Source: Exilibacterium tricleocarpae
Lineage (GTDB): Bacteria > Pseudomonadota > Gammaproteobacteria > Pseudomonadales > Cellvibrionaceae
Assembly: GCF_007004655.1 (NCBI RefSeq)
Contig: NZ_ML660088.1
Coordinates: forward strand, 202,840 to 266,839
Direction: 5' to 3'
Length of the DNA stretch: 64,000 nt
Shown in pieces: positions 39,783-47,595 of this stretch (positions within the stretch are counted from its first letter, which is position 1; every line of letters starts with the position of its first letter). Made by a program: the position numbers and the translations under genes. Under the pieces are notes generated by a model, which was not told the origin of the DNA, ran no database searches, and was given only the letters and a program-made list of their open reading frames with translations.

Positions 39783-40583
39783 ATGAAACGCAGTTCAGGC
39801 TCAGATTTTATTTTCCAGGTATTCGCCCTGATTTTATCTTTCATTATCGTCCACGCCATCTACGTTGCCCTGATCCGCCCCAACGCCGACGCGCTGCTAA
39901 AGGAACAACTCGAGCGCCAGGCCGCCGGCGAAGCGTATATCGTACAGCGCTCGCTCTATATCGTTATGCGCGACTACGAGCAGGAGGCCTGTTTCGTACT
40001 GATGCTCTGGGCCATGGCCATTATGGGCTATAAGGCCAGGCGCTCGCTGCAGGAGCGGCGGATGCTGGACCAGTCCTTTCTCAACATCACCGAGGGCACC
40101 AGTATCCTGCCCGAGGACGCCCGGGAGTTTTCCCGCCCCCTGCAGGCACTGCCCGAACCCCAGCAGAACCTGCTGGTGCCGCGCACCCTGCTGACGGTGT
40201 TGCAGCGCTTCGGCTCCACCCGCAATGTCGCCGATGCCTCGGCTACGGTGAAGGAAGTTTGTGACACCGAGTCGGACCGGCTCGACAGCGAACTGGCGAT
40301 GGTGCGCTATATCGCCTGGGCGATACCGTCGATCGGCTTTATCGGCACCGTGCGCGGTATCGGCGAGGCCCTGGGACAGGCCCACCGCGCCGTGGAGGGC
40401 GATATCGCCGGAGTCACGGTCAGCCTCGGGGTCGCGTTTAACTCGACATTTATCGCCCTGGTAATCAGTATTGTGATTATGTTCCTGACCCATCAACTGC
40501 AACTGCTGCAGGAGCGGCTGGTACTCGACACCCATACCTACTGCGACAACAACCTGCTGCGGCACTTGAATGTACATACTTAA
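39783..40583 (+). CDS. MotA/TolQ/ExbB-type proton channel protein
   Basis: 266 residues with four membrane segments: about 8-30, 68-84, 175-197 and 212-236. The last two carry the family hallmarks IPSIGFIGTVRGIGEAL and VAFNSTFIALVISIVIMF. The long cytosolic loop (85-172) is between helices 2 and 3, as in ExbB/TolQ/MotA. Family members form pentamers around a dimer of a single-pass partner and use proton or sodium flow to drive motion. The natural partners here are the VWA proteins at 42156 and 43232. Confidence 0.92.
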   Translation: MKRSSGSDFIFQVFALILSFIIVHAIYVALIRPNADALLKEQLERQAAGEAYIVQRSLYIVMRDYEQEACFVLMLWAMAIMGYKARRSLQERRMLDQSFLNITEGTSILPEDAREFSRPLQALPEPQQNLLVPRTLLTVLQRFGSTRNVADASATVKEVCDTESDRLDSELAMVRYIAWAIPSIGFIGTVRGIGEALGQAHRAVEGDIAGVTVSLGVAFNSTFIALVISIVIMFLTHQLQLLQERLVLDTHTYCDNNLLRHLNVHT

Positions 40584-40665
40584 TTCGCCGGCATTATTGT
40601 AGGACCTAAGCGCGCGGCCAGGGGTCAAAGGGGCAGTGAGGGATGGCACTTCCTTAAGTAAAAAT

Positions 40666-40808
40666 GTGCCAATTGACCGGTCTGCGGGCGGGTGGGGCTT
40701 TCAGAAACACGGACTAGGCGTCCCCCTGATGAACCCGTCCCTGGGAGCTTCCCGACAGCATCCCTGCTGTCGAGAGTTTCTGAAAGCCCCACCCGCCCGC
40801 AGACCTAC
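40666..40808. repeat. Palindromic element, family B, copy 1
   Basis: About 143 bases beginning gtgccaattgaccggtctgc. The arms around gcgggcgggtggggctttcagaaac (about 40682-40711) and their reverse complement (about 40776-40803) can form a long hairpin, with an inner hairpin gacagcatccctgctgtc (40754-40771). The sequence is closely shared with copy 2 near 60396-60520. It sits inside the cluster between the channel gene and the actin-like gene, 34 bases before the latter's start, so it may have been inserted there or act as a transcription/RNA-processing control point. Confidence 0.8.
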
Positions 40809-40841
40809 CTCCGGTATCTTGATCGAGAAAGACTAACAGGC

Positions 40842-42143
40842 ATGACAGTAGCAGTTATCGAATTAAACGACGCAGATGTGCGACTGTCGCGCGACGGCAA
40901 ATTGCTGGCGCGCCAGCCCGGCTATGCCCAGATCAACGCCGGCGGGCTGCTGCTCGGGGAGGCCGCCCGGGAACAGGCGCGCATCCATCCCCTGCAAACC
41001 AACAACCAGTTCTGGCACCAGCTCAACCTGGATGATATCGCATCGCCCAACCCCAAGGTGAGACACCACGGGGACCTGGCCCATTTGCAACTGGACCAGT
41101 TGTGCGAAGGCCAGTCGCTTGCCGACGTCGTTTTCGCGGTGCCGGGCAGTTTCACCGGTGCCCAGCTGTCACTGCTGCTGGGTATCGCCCACCAGAGCCC
41201 GTTTACCACTGTCGGTATGGTGGACAGCGCCGTGGCGATCGCCGCCCAATGTGCGCCGCCGGGTCAGTTCACCGTCCTGGACATGCAACTGCACCAAACC
41301 GTCGTCACCCGGGTTGAGGTTGGCGACACAGTGGTGCGCAGGGACGTCGACAGCGTCGCCAATGCCGGCCTGCTGGCCTGTTATGAGCGCCTGGCAACGC
41401 TGGTGGCGGACCAGTTTATCCGCTTTACCCGCTTCAACCCGCGCCATGACGCCGCCACCGAGCAAACCCTGTTTAACCAATTGCCCGACTGGCTGACTCA
41501 CTGCCGTACCGACAGCGACTACGAATTCGAGCTGGAGGGCAAATCGGTACAACTGTCGAGAAATCTGTTGCTGGAGTGCGTGGCGCCGGTGTACGAACTG
41601 TTGCGCCGGCGCGTGCAAAGCGCCGGCGACGGCATCCTGATGAATCCGGCGGCGGGTTCGCTGCCGGGGCTGGCCGAATCCTGGCCGGCCACCCACAGCG
41701 TTGACACCACCGCCGTCGCCACCGCCTGCCACCAGCTCCTGCCCCATATCCGCCAGGCGGCCGCCGGCATCAGTTTCGCCACCGAACTGCCGGCGACCCG
41801 GGCCCCGGTTACCCTGCAGCGTCATCGGGCCGGCGATCGGGCCACCCACCTGCTGCACAGGCACCGCGCCTATCCCCTGAGCCGGGGGACGCTCTATGTG
41901 GGCGGCGGCGAGCAGCCGGTGGTGGGTCCCCGGTTGAGCGCCGACAGCCGCTACGCCATCGCCGCGGCTGCCGGACAGTGGCACCTGCAGTTGATCGACG
42001 GCTATACGCCCCTGGTCAACGATAAACCGGGCACCGAGGGCGCTGTTTTACAGGTGGGCGACACCCTGCGGTCAGCGCGCGACGAGACCGCGATGACGGT
42101 CATCAGTGTGTTGCCCGATAGCGGCTATCTAAACGGGGGCTAG
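40842..42143 (+). CDS. Actin/Hsp70-like protein, probably degenerate ATPase
   Basis: 433 residues from ATG 40842 (aacagg upstream); the frame is open back to 40692, but that part is the family-B repeat. The layout resembles the Hsp70/actin fold: N-terminal strand pair (VAVIELNDADVRLSRDGK), VVFAVPGSFTGAQLSLLLGIA (like the Hsp70 VPA..F...QR segment), VGMVDSAVAIAA, then FTVLDMQLHQTVVTRVEVGD where phosphate loop 2 would be. The Gly-rich DxGGGT signature is missing, so ATP hydrolysis is doubtful. The last 90 residues look like a small beta domain, perhaps FHA-like. Cytoplasmic, no signal. Assignment tentative. Confidence 0.7.
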   Translation: MTVAVIELNDADVRLSRDGKLLARQPGYAQINAGGLLLGEAAREQARIHPLQTNNQFWHQLNLDDIASPNPKVRHHGDLAHLQLDQLCEGQSLADVVFAVPGSFTGAQLSLLLGIAHQSPFTTVGMVDSAVAIAAQCAPPGQFTVLDMQLHQTVVTRVEVGDTVVRRDVDSVANAGLLACYERLATLVADQFIRFTRFNPRHDAATEQTLFNQLPDWLTHCRTDSDYEFELEGKSVQLSRNLLLECVAPVYELLRRRVQSAGDGILMNPAAGSLPGLAESWPATHSVDTTAVATACHQLLPHIRQAAAGISFATELPATRAPVTLQRHRAGDRATHLLHRHRAYPLSRGTLYVGGGEQPVVGPRLSADSRYAIAAAAGQWHLQLIDGYTPLVNDKPGTEGAVLQVGDTLRSARDETAMTVISVLPDSGYLNGG

Positions 42144-42155
42144 AGGCAGACCGAC

Positions 42156-43235
42156 ATGGCACGCAAACGCGGTTTCAGTACCTTCAGTCTATCGTTTCTC
42201 GACATCATGTCCTGTGGTTTCGGTGCGGTTGCGTTGATTTTTCTGATTATCAAACACGAGACCGACAACCAGGTCAAAGAGACCAACTTCGAACTGCAGG
42301 CCGAGGTGAACCTGCTGCAGGAAGAGGTGAACGACGGCGAAGAGCACCTCGTCAGGTTGCGCAATACCCTGTCGGCGCTGGACCAGCAGTTAGTCGACGC
42401 CCAGGGGCTGGCGCGGCGCATCAACGAGGATATCGAGGCGACCCGCAAGCGCATTGAAGACCTGTCTGACAGCGATGCCGACCAGGAGATTCGCGATCTG
42501 CAGGAAAAACTCCGCAGCCTCGACGAAGAGCGCCAGCGCATCGAGGATGAAAACGAGGAGCGCCGCAACGATGTGCGCCGCATCCTCGGCCAGGGCGACC
42601 GCCAATACCTGACCGGCCTGAAACTCGGCGGCAGCCACGTGTTGATACTGCTGGACAGCTCCGCCAGTATGCTCGACAACAGCCTGGTCAATGTGATCCG
42701 GCGGCGCAATATGTCCGACTCGGTCAAGCGCGCCTCGAAAAAGTGGCAGCGCTCCCTGGCCACGGTGGAGTGGCTGGTCGCCAAGTTGCCCCAGGGTGTC
42801 AACTACCAGATTTACACCTTCAACACCGAGGTCAAACCGGCGTTGAAAAACAGCCTGGCGCAGTGGCAAAATCTGGGCGATGCGGACAAACTGGATGAGA
42901 GCATTGCCAACCTGCGCCAGGTCATCCCCGCCGGCGGCACCAATCTGGAGCGGGCGTTTCGCGCCGTGCAGGGCCTGGACCCGATGCCGGACAACGTGTT
43001 CCTGATTACCGACGGCCTGCCGACCCAGGGCGCCAAGCCCGCCAAGCGCAATACCGTAAGCGGCACCGAGAGGCTCAGGTTGTTTGACCAGGCGGTGAAA
43101 ATACTGCCGCGCAGTATTCCGGTCAATGTGATCCTCGCACCCATGGAGGGCGACCCCCTGGCCGCCGCCAAGTTCTGGCGGCTGGCACAAATCAGCCGGG
43201 GCTCGTTTCTCAGCCCCTCGGAGGACTGGCCATGA
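42156..43235 (+). CDS. Membrane-anchored VWA protein A with ExbD/MotB-like anchor
   Basis: 359 residues. A short basic N-tail (MARKRGFSTFSLS), FLD at 14-16 with Asp16 just before a single membrane helix (about 17-33), a coiled coil (about 45-140), then a von Willebrand A domain (about 160-355). The metal site is complete: DSSAS at 167-171, PAGGTN later and ITDGLPTQG. The position of Asp16 recalls the proton-carrying Asp of ExbD/TolR/MotB. Thirteen bases follow the actin-like gene, and the end overlaps the next gene by four bases. Confidence 0.9.
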   Translation: MARKRGFSTFSLSFLDIMSCGFGAVALIFLIIKHETDNQVKETNFELQAEVNLLQEEVNDGEEHLVRLRNTLSALDQQLVDAQGLARRINEDIEATRKRIEDLSDSDADQEIRDLQEKLRSLDEERQRIEDENEERRNDVRRILGQGDRQYLTGLKLGGSHVLILLDSSASMLDNSLVNVIRRRNMSDSVKRASKKWQRSLATVEWLVAKLPQGVNYQIYTFNTEVKPALKNSLAQWQNLGDADKLDESIANLRQVIPAGGTNLERAFRAVQGLDPMPDNVFLITDGLPTQGAKPAKRNTVSGTERLRLFDQAVKILPRSIPVNVILAPMEGDPLAAAKFWRLAQISRGSFLSPSEDWP

Positions 43236-44239
43236 AACGTAAACGTCGCAACTCCGAAGAATTCAATATCTCTTTTCTCGATGTGATCTGCTGTGGTTTC
43301 GGGGCCATCGTGCTGCTGCTGATGATCACCAAAACTCTGGAGCCGATCATCCTCGAGAACAGCGCCGTGAACCTGGACGGACAGGTGGCGGATTTGCAAA
43401 AGAAACTGTTCGAGATTCGCGGTGAAACCAATATCCTCAACCGCGACCTAAACGCCAAGCACGAACAGATATCGCTCGAGACCCAGCGCATCGCCATCCT
43501 CAAGACCCGCAGTGATACGGTGGAGTCGGTCTATGCGGAGCTGGCCGCCGCCTCGGCCATCGACTCAACGCTGCAGGGCAAACTGGAGCTGGCACTGCAA
43601 CAGCTCACCGAGGAGATGCAACGCCTGCTCGGCGAGGGCTTCCAGCGCAACAACGACCTGGTCGGCGGTATTCCGGTCGACAGTGAATACATTGTCTTCA
43701 TTATCGACACCTCCGGCAGCATGTTCGACTACGCTTGGGACAGGGTCGTGGACGAATTGGTGGCGACGCTGGAAATCTACCCGCAGGTCAAGGGCATCCA
43801 GGTCATGAACGATATGGGCGATTACATGTTCTCCAACTACCGCGGCCAGTGGATACCCGATACCCCGGGCCGCCGCAGCGCCGTGATCCGGCGGCTGCGG
43901 ACCTGGAACCCGTTCAGCAACAGCAGCCCGGTCGAAGGTATCCAACGCGCCGTGAGAACCTTCTACGATCCCAACAAGAAAATCAGCCTCTATGTCTTCG
44001 GCGACGACTTCCGCGGCCGCTCCATCCGCGAGGTGGTGAAAACCGTCGACCGGCTCAACCGCGAGCGCAAACCCGGCGAGCGAATGGTGCGTATTCACGC
44101 CGTGGGTTTTCCGGTACAGTTTACCCTGCCGCTGCATTTGCAGACCACCGGCTTTCGTTTCGCGGCACTGATGCGGGAGCTGGCTTACCGCAACGGCGGC
44201 ACCTTTGTGGGGCTCAACGACTACCGGCCGCAACGCTGA
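43232..44239 (+). CDS. Membrane-anchored VWA protein B, paralogue of the preceding gene
   Basis: 335 residues with the same plan: basic tail (MKRKRRNSEEFNIS), FLD with Asp17, a membrane helix (about 18-34), a shorter coiled coil (45-95), then a VWA domain. The metal site DTSGS is at 159-163; the Thr position of the site is less clear (NSSPVEG), while YVFGDDF provides the third motif. The ATGA overlap with protein A indicates equal, coupled synthesis, which suits a heterodimer. No OmpA-type peptidoglycan-binding domain follows. Confidence 0.9.
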   Translation: MKRKRRNSEEFNISFLDVICCGFGAIVLLLMITKTLEPIILENSAVNLDGQVADLQKKLFEIRGETNILNRDLNAKHEQISLETQRIAILKTRSDTVESVYAELAAASAIDSTLQGKLELALQQLTEEMQRLLGEGFQRNNDLVGGIPVDSEYIVFIIDTSGSMFDYAWDRVVDELVATLEIYPQVKGIQVMNDMGDYMFSNYRGQWIPDTPGRRSAVIRRLRTWNPFSNSSPVEGIQRAVRTFYDPNKKISLYVFGDDFRGRSIREVVKTVDRLNRERKPGERMVRIHAVGFPVQFTLPLHLQTTGFRFAALMRELAYRNGGTFVGLNDYRPQR

Positions 44240-44269
44240 TCGAACCAGAACAACCAGACAGGCTAAGGC

Positions 44270-44908
44270 ATGACTCACTATCTACGACCCGGCATTGTGC
44301 TTCCAACCCCGCTGCGGATAATGGTCCCGGCCCTGCTCCTGCTGCTGGGCGGCTGTACCAATACGCTGGTCGTGCAGGGCGAATTTCCCTCGCCGCAGGT
44401 CAACCAACTGCCTATCACCCTGGCCGTACACTACGACGAGGCATTTCGCGGGCACACCTACGAAGAGAAGAGCAAGGACCGGTCAAAATGGGTCATCACC
44501 AGCGGTCCGGCCCAGATGCAACTGTTTAACCGAGTACTGCCGCAAATGTTCGAGGCGGTGGTGGAAGTGAGCGAAATACCCCCGGCCGAGGCCGAGGTGG
44601 ACCTGATCCTGGCGCCGGCAATCAAGGAATTCCAGTATGCGGTGCCTCGCGAAACCAAGGTCAATGTCTTCGAGGTCTGGATCAAGTTCAATATGCAGGT
44701 GTTCGACAAAAACGGCGAGCTGATCGCCGACTGGATACTGCCCGCCTACGGCAAGACGCCCACGGCTTTCTTAAAATCCAAGGAAGAGGCCATGAATGAA
44801 GCCGTGGTGGTGGCCCTGCGCGATATCGGCGCCAGCCTGTCCCTCGGCTTTACCCGGGTGCCGGAAATCAGAGCCTGGTTGGAACAGCACCAGCGCGCTA
44901 TGCTTTAG
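44270..44908 (+). CDS. Lipoprotein, last gene of the motor-like cluster
   Basis: 212 residues. Signal peptide with lipobox LLLLGGCTN, then a compact mixed domain (PITLAVHYDEAFRGHTYEE; FNRVLPQMFEAVVEVSEIP; AEVDLILAPAIKEFQYAVP) reminiscent of small outer-membrane assembly lipoproteins, but I cannot assign a family. Thirty bases after VWA protein B and followed by a 17-bp tandem repeat, so probably the operon's last gene. Confidence 0.78.
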   Translation: MTHYLRPGIVLPTPLRIMVPALLLLLGGCTNTLVVQGEFPSPQVNQLPITLAVHYDEAFRGHTYEEKSKDRSKWVITSGPAQMQLFNRVLPQMFEAVVEVSEIPPAEAEVDLILAPAIKEFQYAVPRETKVNVFEVWIKFNMQVFDKNGELIADWILPAYGKTPTAFLKSKEEAMNEAVVVALRDIGASLSLGFTRVPEIRAWLEQHQRAML

Positions 44909-44915
44909 TCAGGCC

Positions 44916-45000
44916 GGCGATCGGATTGAGCCGGCGATGGGATTGAATCAGGGATCGGATTGAATCAGCGATCGGATTGAATCAGCGATCGGATTAAAGG
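44916..45000. repeat. 17-bp tandem repeat, five copies
   Basis: Exactly five head-to-tail units of 17 bases, consensus agcgatcggattgaatc: 44916-44932, 44933-44949, 44950-44966, 44967-44983, 44984-45000. The inner units are nearly identical and the outer ones diverge. It begins seven bases after the lipoprotein stop codon. No coding role. Potential variable-number repeat. Confidence 0.95.
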
Positions 45001-45167
45001 TTTATAAAACTACACAGAAGGTTATGAACGCGGCCGGGCTTGTAGTATCCTGGACCGCCAGACAATCGGCTGGCTCCTTAAAACCGCCGGCTATAAAGCG
45101 GGGTATACATCCACAGGCATAATGCATATCGGCCCTGTCTGTCCATCCCGTGACCCTGGAGACCGCC

Positions 45168-45896
45168 ATGGTTACCCGCAACAACGACGTTACCTGCACT
45201 ATCAAAACGGTTTTATTGCGCGTCCTCCTCCACCGTGTGTGGTTGCTCGGCGCCCTGCTGCTGGGCCTGCAGGCCTGTACCTCCGTTGTCATTGATGAAG
45301 ACCGGCGCGGCACCACCGATCTGCAAGGCGATGAGTCGGTGGTGGTGTTGGGTCGGCGCCACGCCAGCGACTATGAAACCGAACCGGAACTCATCAGCTG
45401 CATCGGCAACACCCTGGCCGGCGGCGGCAGGGGTATCAATGTTATTTCCGAAGACGATTTTGTCGATCAGCTCTATCCCTGGTTCGAGCCACGCACAGCA
45501 CCTATGAAGGTCAAGGACCTCGACCGCCTGTTGAAACAGGAGTATCTGGCCAAAGCCGTCGAGGACTATAAGGTACGCTACATTATCTGGGTCGACGGCA
45601 ATACGGAAACCACCAACAGCGCCGGCTCCATCGGCTGTTCCATCGGCACCGGCGGCGCCGGCTGCTTCGGCTTCGGCACCTGGGACAAGGAGTCCGACTA
45701 CGAGGTGACCGTCTGGGACTACAAAAACCTCAAAACCATGGGCAAAATCAGCGCCGATGCCTCCGGCACCTCCTACATGCCGGCGGTCGTGATTCCCATT
45801 CCGATCATCGCCCGCGTCCAGGCCAGTGCCTGTAAGGGTATCGGCCAGCAGTTGCGCTCCTTTCTGCAGCCGGAGGTGGCATCCACAGGGAAGTAA
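45168..45896 (+). CDS. Lipoprotein of unknown function
   Basis: 242 residues from ATG 45168, preceded by ggag at 7 bases. Signal sequence with lipobox LLGLQACTS, then a periplasmic domain containing a Gly/Cys-rich loop (AGSIGCSIGTGGAGCFGFG) and a beta-rich end. No named family recognised. It lies between the cluster and the M48 protease gene on the same strand but after a 259-base gap, so it may be a separate unit. Confidence 0.75.
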   Translation: MVTRNNDVTCTIKTVLLRVLLHRVWLLGALLLGLQACTSVVIDEDRRGTTDLQGDESVVVLGRRHASDYETEPELISCIGNTLAGGGRGINVISEDDFVDQLYPWFEPRTAPMKVKDLDRLLKQEYLAKAVEDYKVRYIIWVDGNTETTNSAGSIGCSIGTGGAGCFGFGTWDKESDYEVTVWDYKNLKTMGKISADASGTSYMPAVVIPIPIIARVQASACKGIGQQLRSFLQPEVASTGK

Positions 45897-46008
45897 GTCC
45901 CCGCCAGCGCCTGCCCCGCTATGCAGAAAATTTCGGTTTTGGTTGTCTAACCCGCAAACTGTATCAGCAAAAAACGGCCTAACCTGAAAATAACACGAGG
46001 ATGGAATT

Positions 46009-47478
46009 GTGCATGCCGCTCGGATAACCCTTATCGCCAGCCTGCTTGTGTCGGGGTTCTTACTGAATTCATGTGCTATCAACCCGGCTACGGGCACACC
46101 GAACCTGGTCCTTATGTCAGAAGCCCAGGAGATCAAAATCGGCAAGGAGATGCACGAGAAAATTCTCGAAACCACGCCCATCTACCAGGACGAAGCCCTG
46201 CAGGCCTATGTCGACAGCATCGGCCAGAAAGTGGCGGCCAACAGCGACCGACCCGACCTGAAATACTACTTCACTATCATTGACGAACCCAATATCAACG
46301 CCTTTGCCCTGCCCGGCGGCTATATATACATCAATCGCGGTCTGATGGGCTACCTCAACTCTGAGGCGCAACTGGCGGCGGTACTCGCCCATGAGGTGGG
46401 TCATGTCACCGCCCGTCATACTGTGCGGCAGAAGACCGCTGCGGCCGGTGCCGGGGTGCTGTCGGTGCTATCGGTGCTCGCCACCGGCAGCACCGTGGTC
46501 GGCGACGTCACCAATCTTTGGAGCAGTGCGGCGGTGGTGGGCTACGGTCGCGAGATGGAGCTGGAGGCCGACGGTTTTGGCGCCCAGTATCTCTACAACA
46601 GCGGCTACGACCCCAATGCCATGGCGGAGGTCATCGGCGTGCTGAAAGACCAGGAGAAATACGCACGGCGCAAGGCTCGCGAGGAAGGGAGAGAGATCAG
46701 GACCTACCACGGCGTCTTCTCCACCCACCCGCGCAACGACAAGCGCCTGAAAGAGGTCATCGCCAAAGCCGGTACTCTGCCGGAAAGCGAGCAGGCAGTG
46801 ACTAACGAGGATGTGTTCCGCGAGAAGATCAACGGTCTCGTCTACGGGATCAACGTCCAGCCTGTTGCCGGCAAGCCCGGGGACAGCAACCGCTACACCC
46901 ACAACAAACTGGGTTTTACCCTGGTGTTTCCGGAAGCCTGGAAAGTCGAAAATACCCGCACCGCCATTATCGGCGCCCCGGAAGATAAAAGTGCGGAGCT
47001 GCGTTTGGGGGTCGGCCGGGTCCAGGCGCAAACGCGGCCGGATCAATATATCCGCGACACCATGGGTATTCCCCTGCTGACCCAGTCCGAGCCCTTCGCC
47101 CAGGCGGGCCTGATCGGCCATATGGGCATCAGGCCCGCCGACAGCAAGCACCCGCACCCGAGCCGGATCGCCGTGCTCCTGCAGGGCAGCCGGGCCTATA
47201 CCTTCGAGGGCCTGGTCACGGAACCCCAGGAAGACGTGAATTACGACACCCTGTTCGTCGATGCCATTCGCACCTTTCGCCCGGCCCGCAGCGTCCGCAA
47301 CCGGCCCACCAAGGTGCGCAAGATAGAGTACGTCCGCGCCAACCAAAGCACCACCTACGCGGCGCTGGCGAAATATATCGGTATGGGCAACCAGGGCGAA
47401 CAACAACTGCGCCTGCTCAACGGACACTATCCCCGCGGCGAACCCAAACCCGGGGACTGGATCAAGATCGTTCGCTAA
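46009..47478 (+). CDS. M48 family metalloprotease lipoprotein
   Basis: 489 residues starting at GTG 46009 with a gagg site; the two ATGs nearby are in other frames. Signal peptide with lipobox LLNSCAI. The zinc site HEVGH (about 128-132, VLAHEVGHVTARH) and the third ligand in ELEADGFGAQYL are intact, so it should be active. The C-terminus (QSTTYAALAKYIGMGNQGE...PKPGDWIKIV) resembles a LysM-like fold. Similar to BepA/YfgC-type periplasmic proteases that police outer-membrane protein assembly. Its position after the envelope cluster fits quality control. Confidence 0.92.
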   Translation: MHAARITLIASLLVSGFLLNSCAINPATGTPNLVLMSEAQEIKIGKEMHEKILETTPIYQDEALQAYVDSIGQKVAANSDRPDLKYYFTIIDEPNINAFALPGGYIYINRGLMGYLNSEAQLAAVLAHEVGHVTARHTVRQKTAAAGAGVLSVLSVLATGSTVVGDVTNLWSSAAVVGYGREMELEADGFGAQYLYNSGYDPNAMAEVIGVLKDQEKYARRKAREEGREIRTYHGVFSTHPRNDKRLKEVIAKAGTLPESEQAVTNEDVFREKINGLVYGINVQPVAGKPGDSNRYTHNKLGFTLVFPEAWKVENTRTAIIGAPEDKSAELRLGVGRVQAQTRPDQYIRDTMGIPLLTQSEPFAQAGLIGHMGIRPADSKHPHPSRIAVLLQGSRAYTFEGLVTEPQEDVNYDTLFVDAIRTFRPARSVRNRPTKVRKIEYVRANQSTTYAALAKYIGMGNQGEQQLRLLNGHYPRGEPKPGDWIKIVR

Positions 47479-47595
47479 CCGCGGCGACCGGGACTGTCAG
47501 TGCCTGCCGCCGGTACTGACGGTAAACCCGGCAGCCTCTGTGCCAGCCCGCCTATTGCCAGGGTGTCGGGTCAATCGGTCTGTCGCTGCCGCCGG

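Noticed and set aside
39783-44239. Zorya-type defence system
   Set aside because: A MotA-like channel is present, but there is no OmpA-domain ZorB, no ZorC/D-type helicase or nuclease and no other defence gene in the cluster; VWA, PEGA and lipoproteins point to an envelope role.
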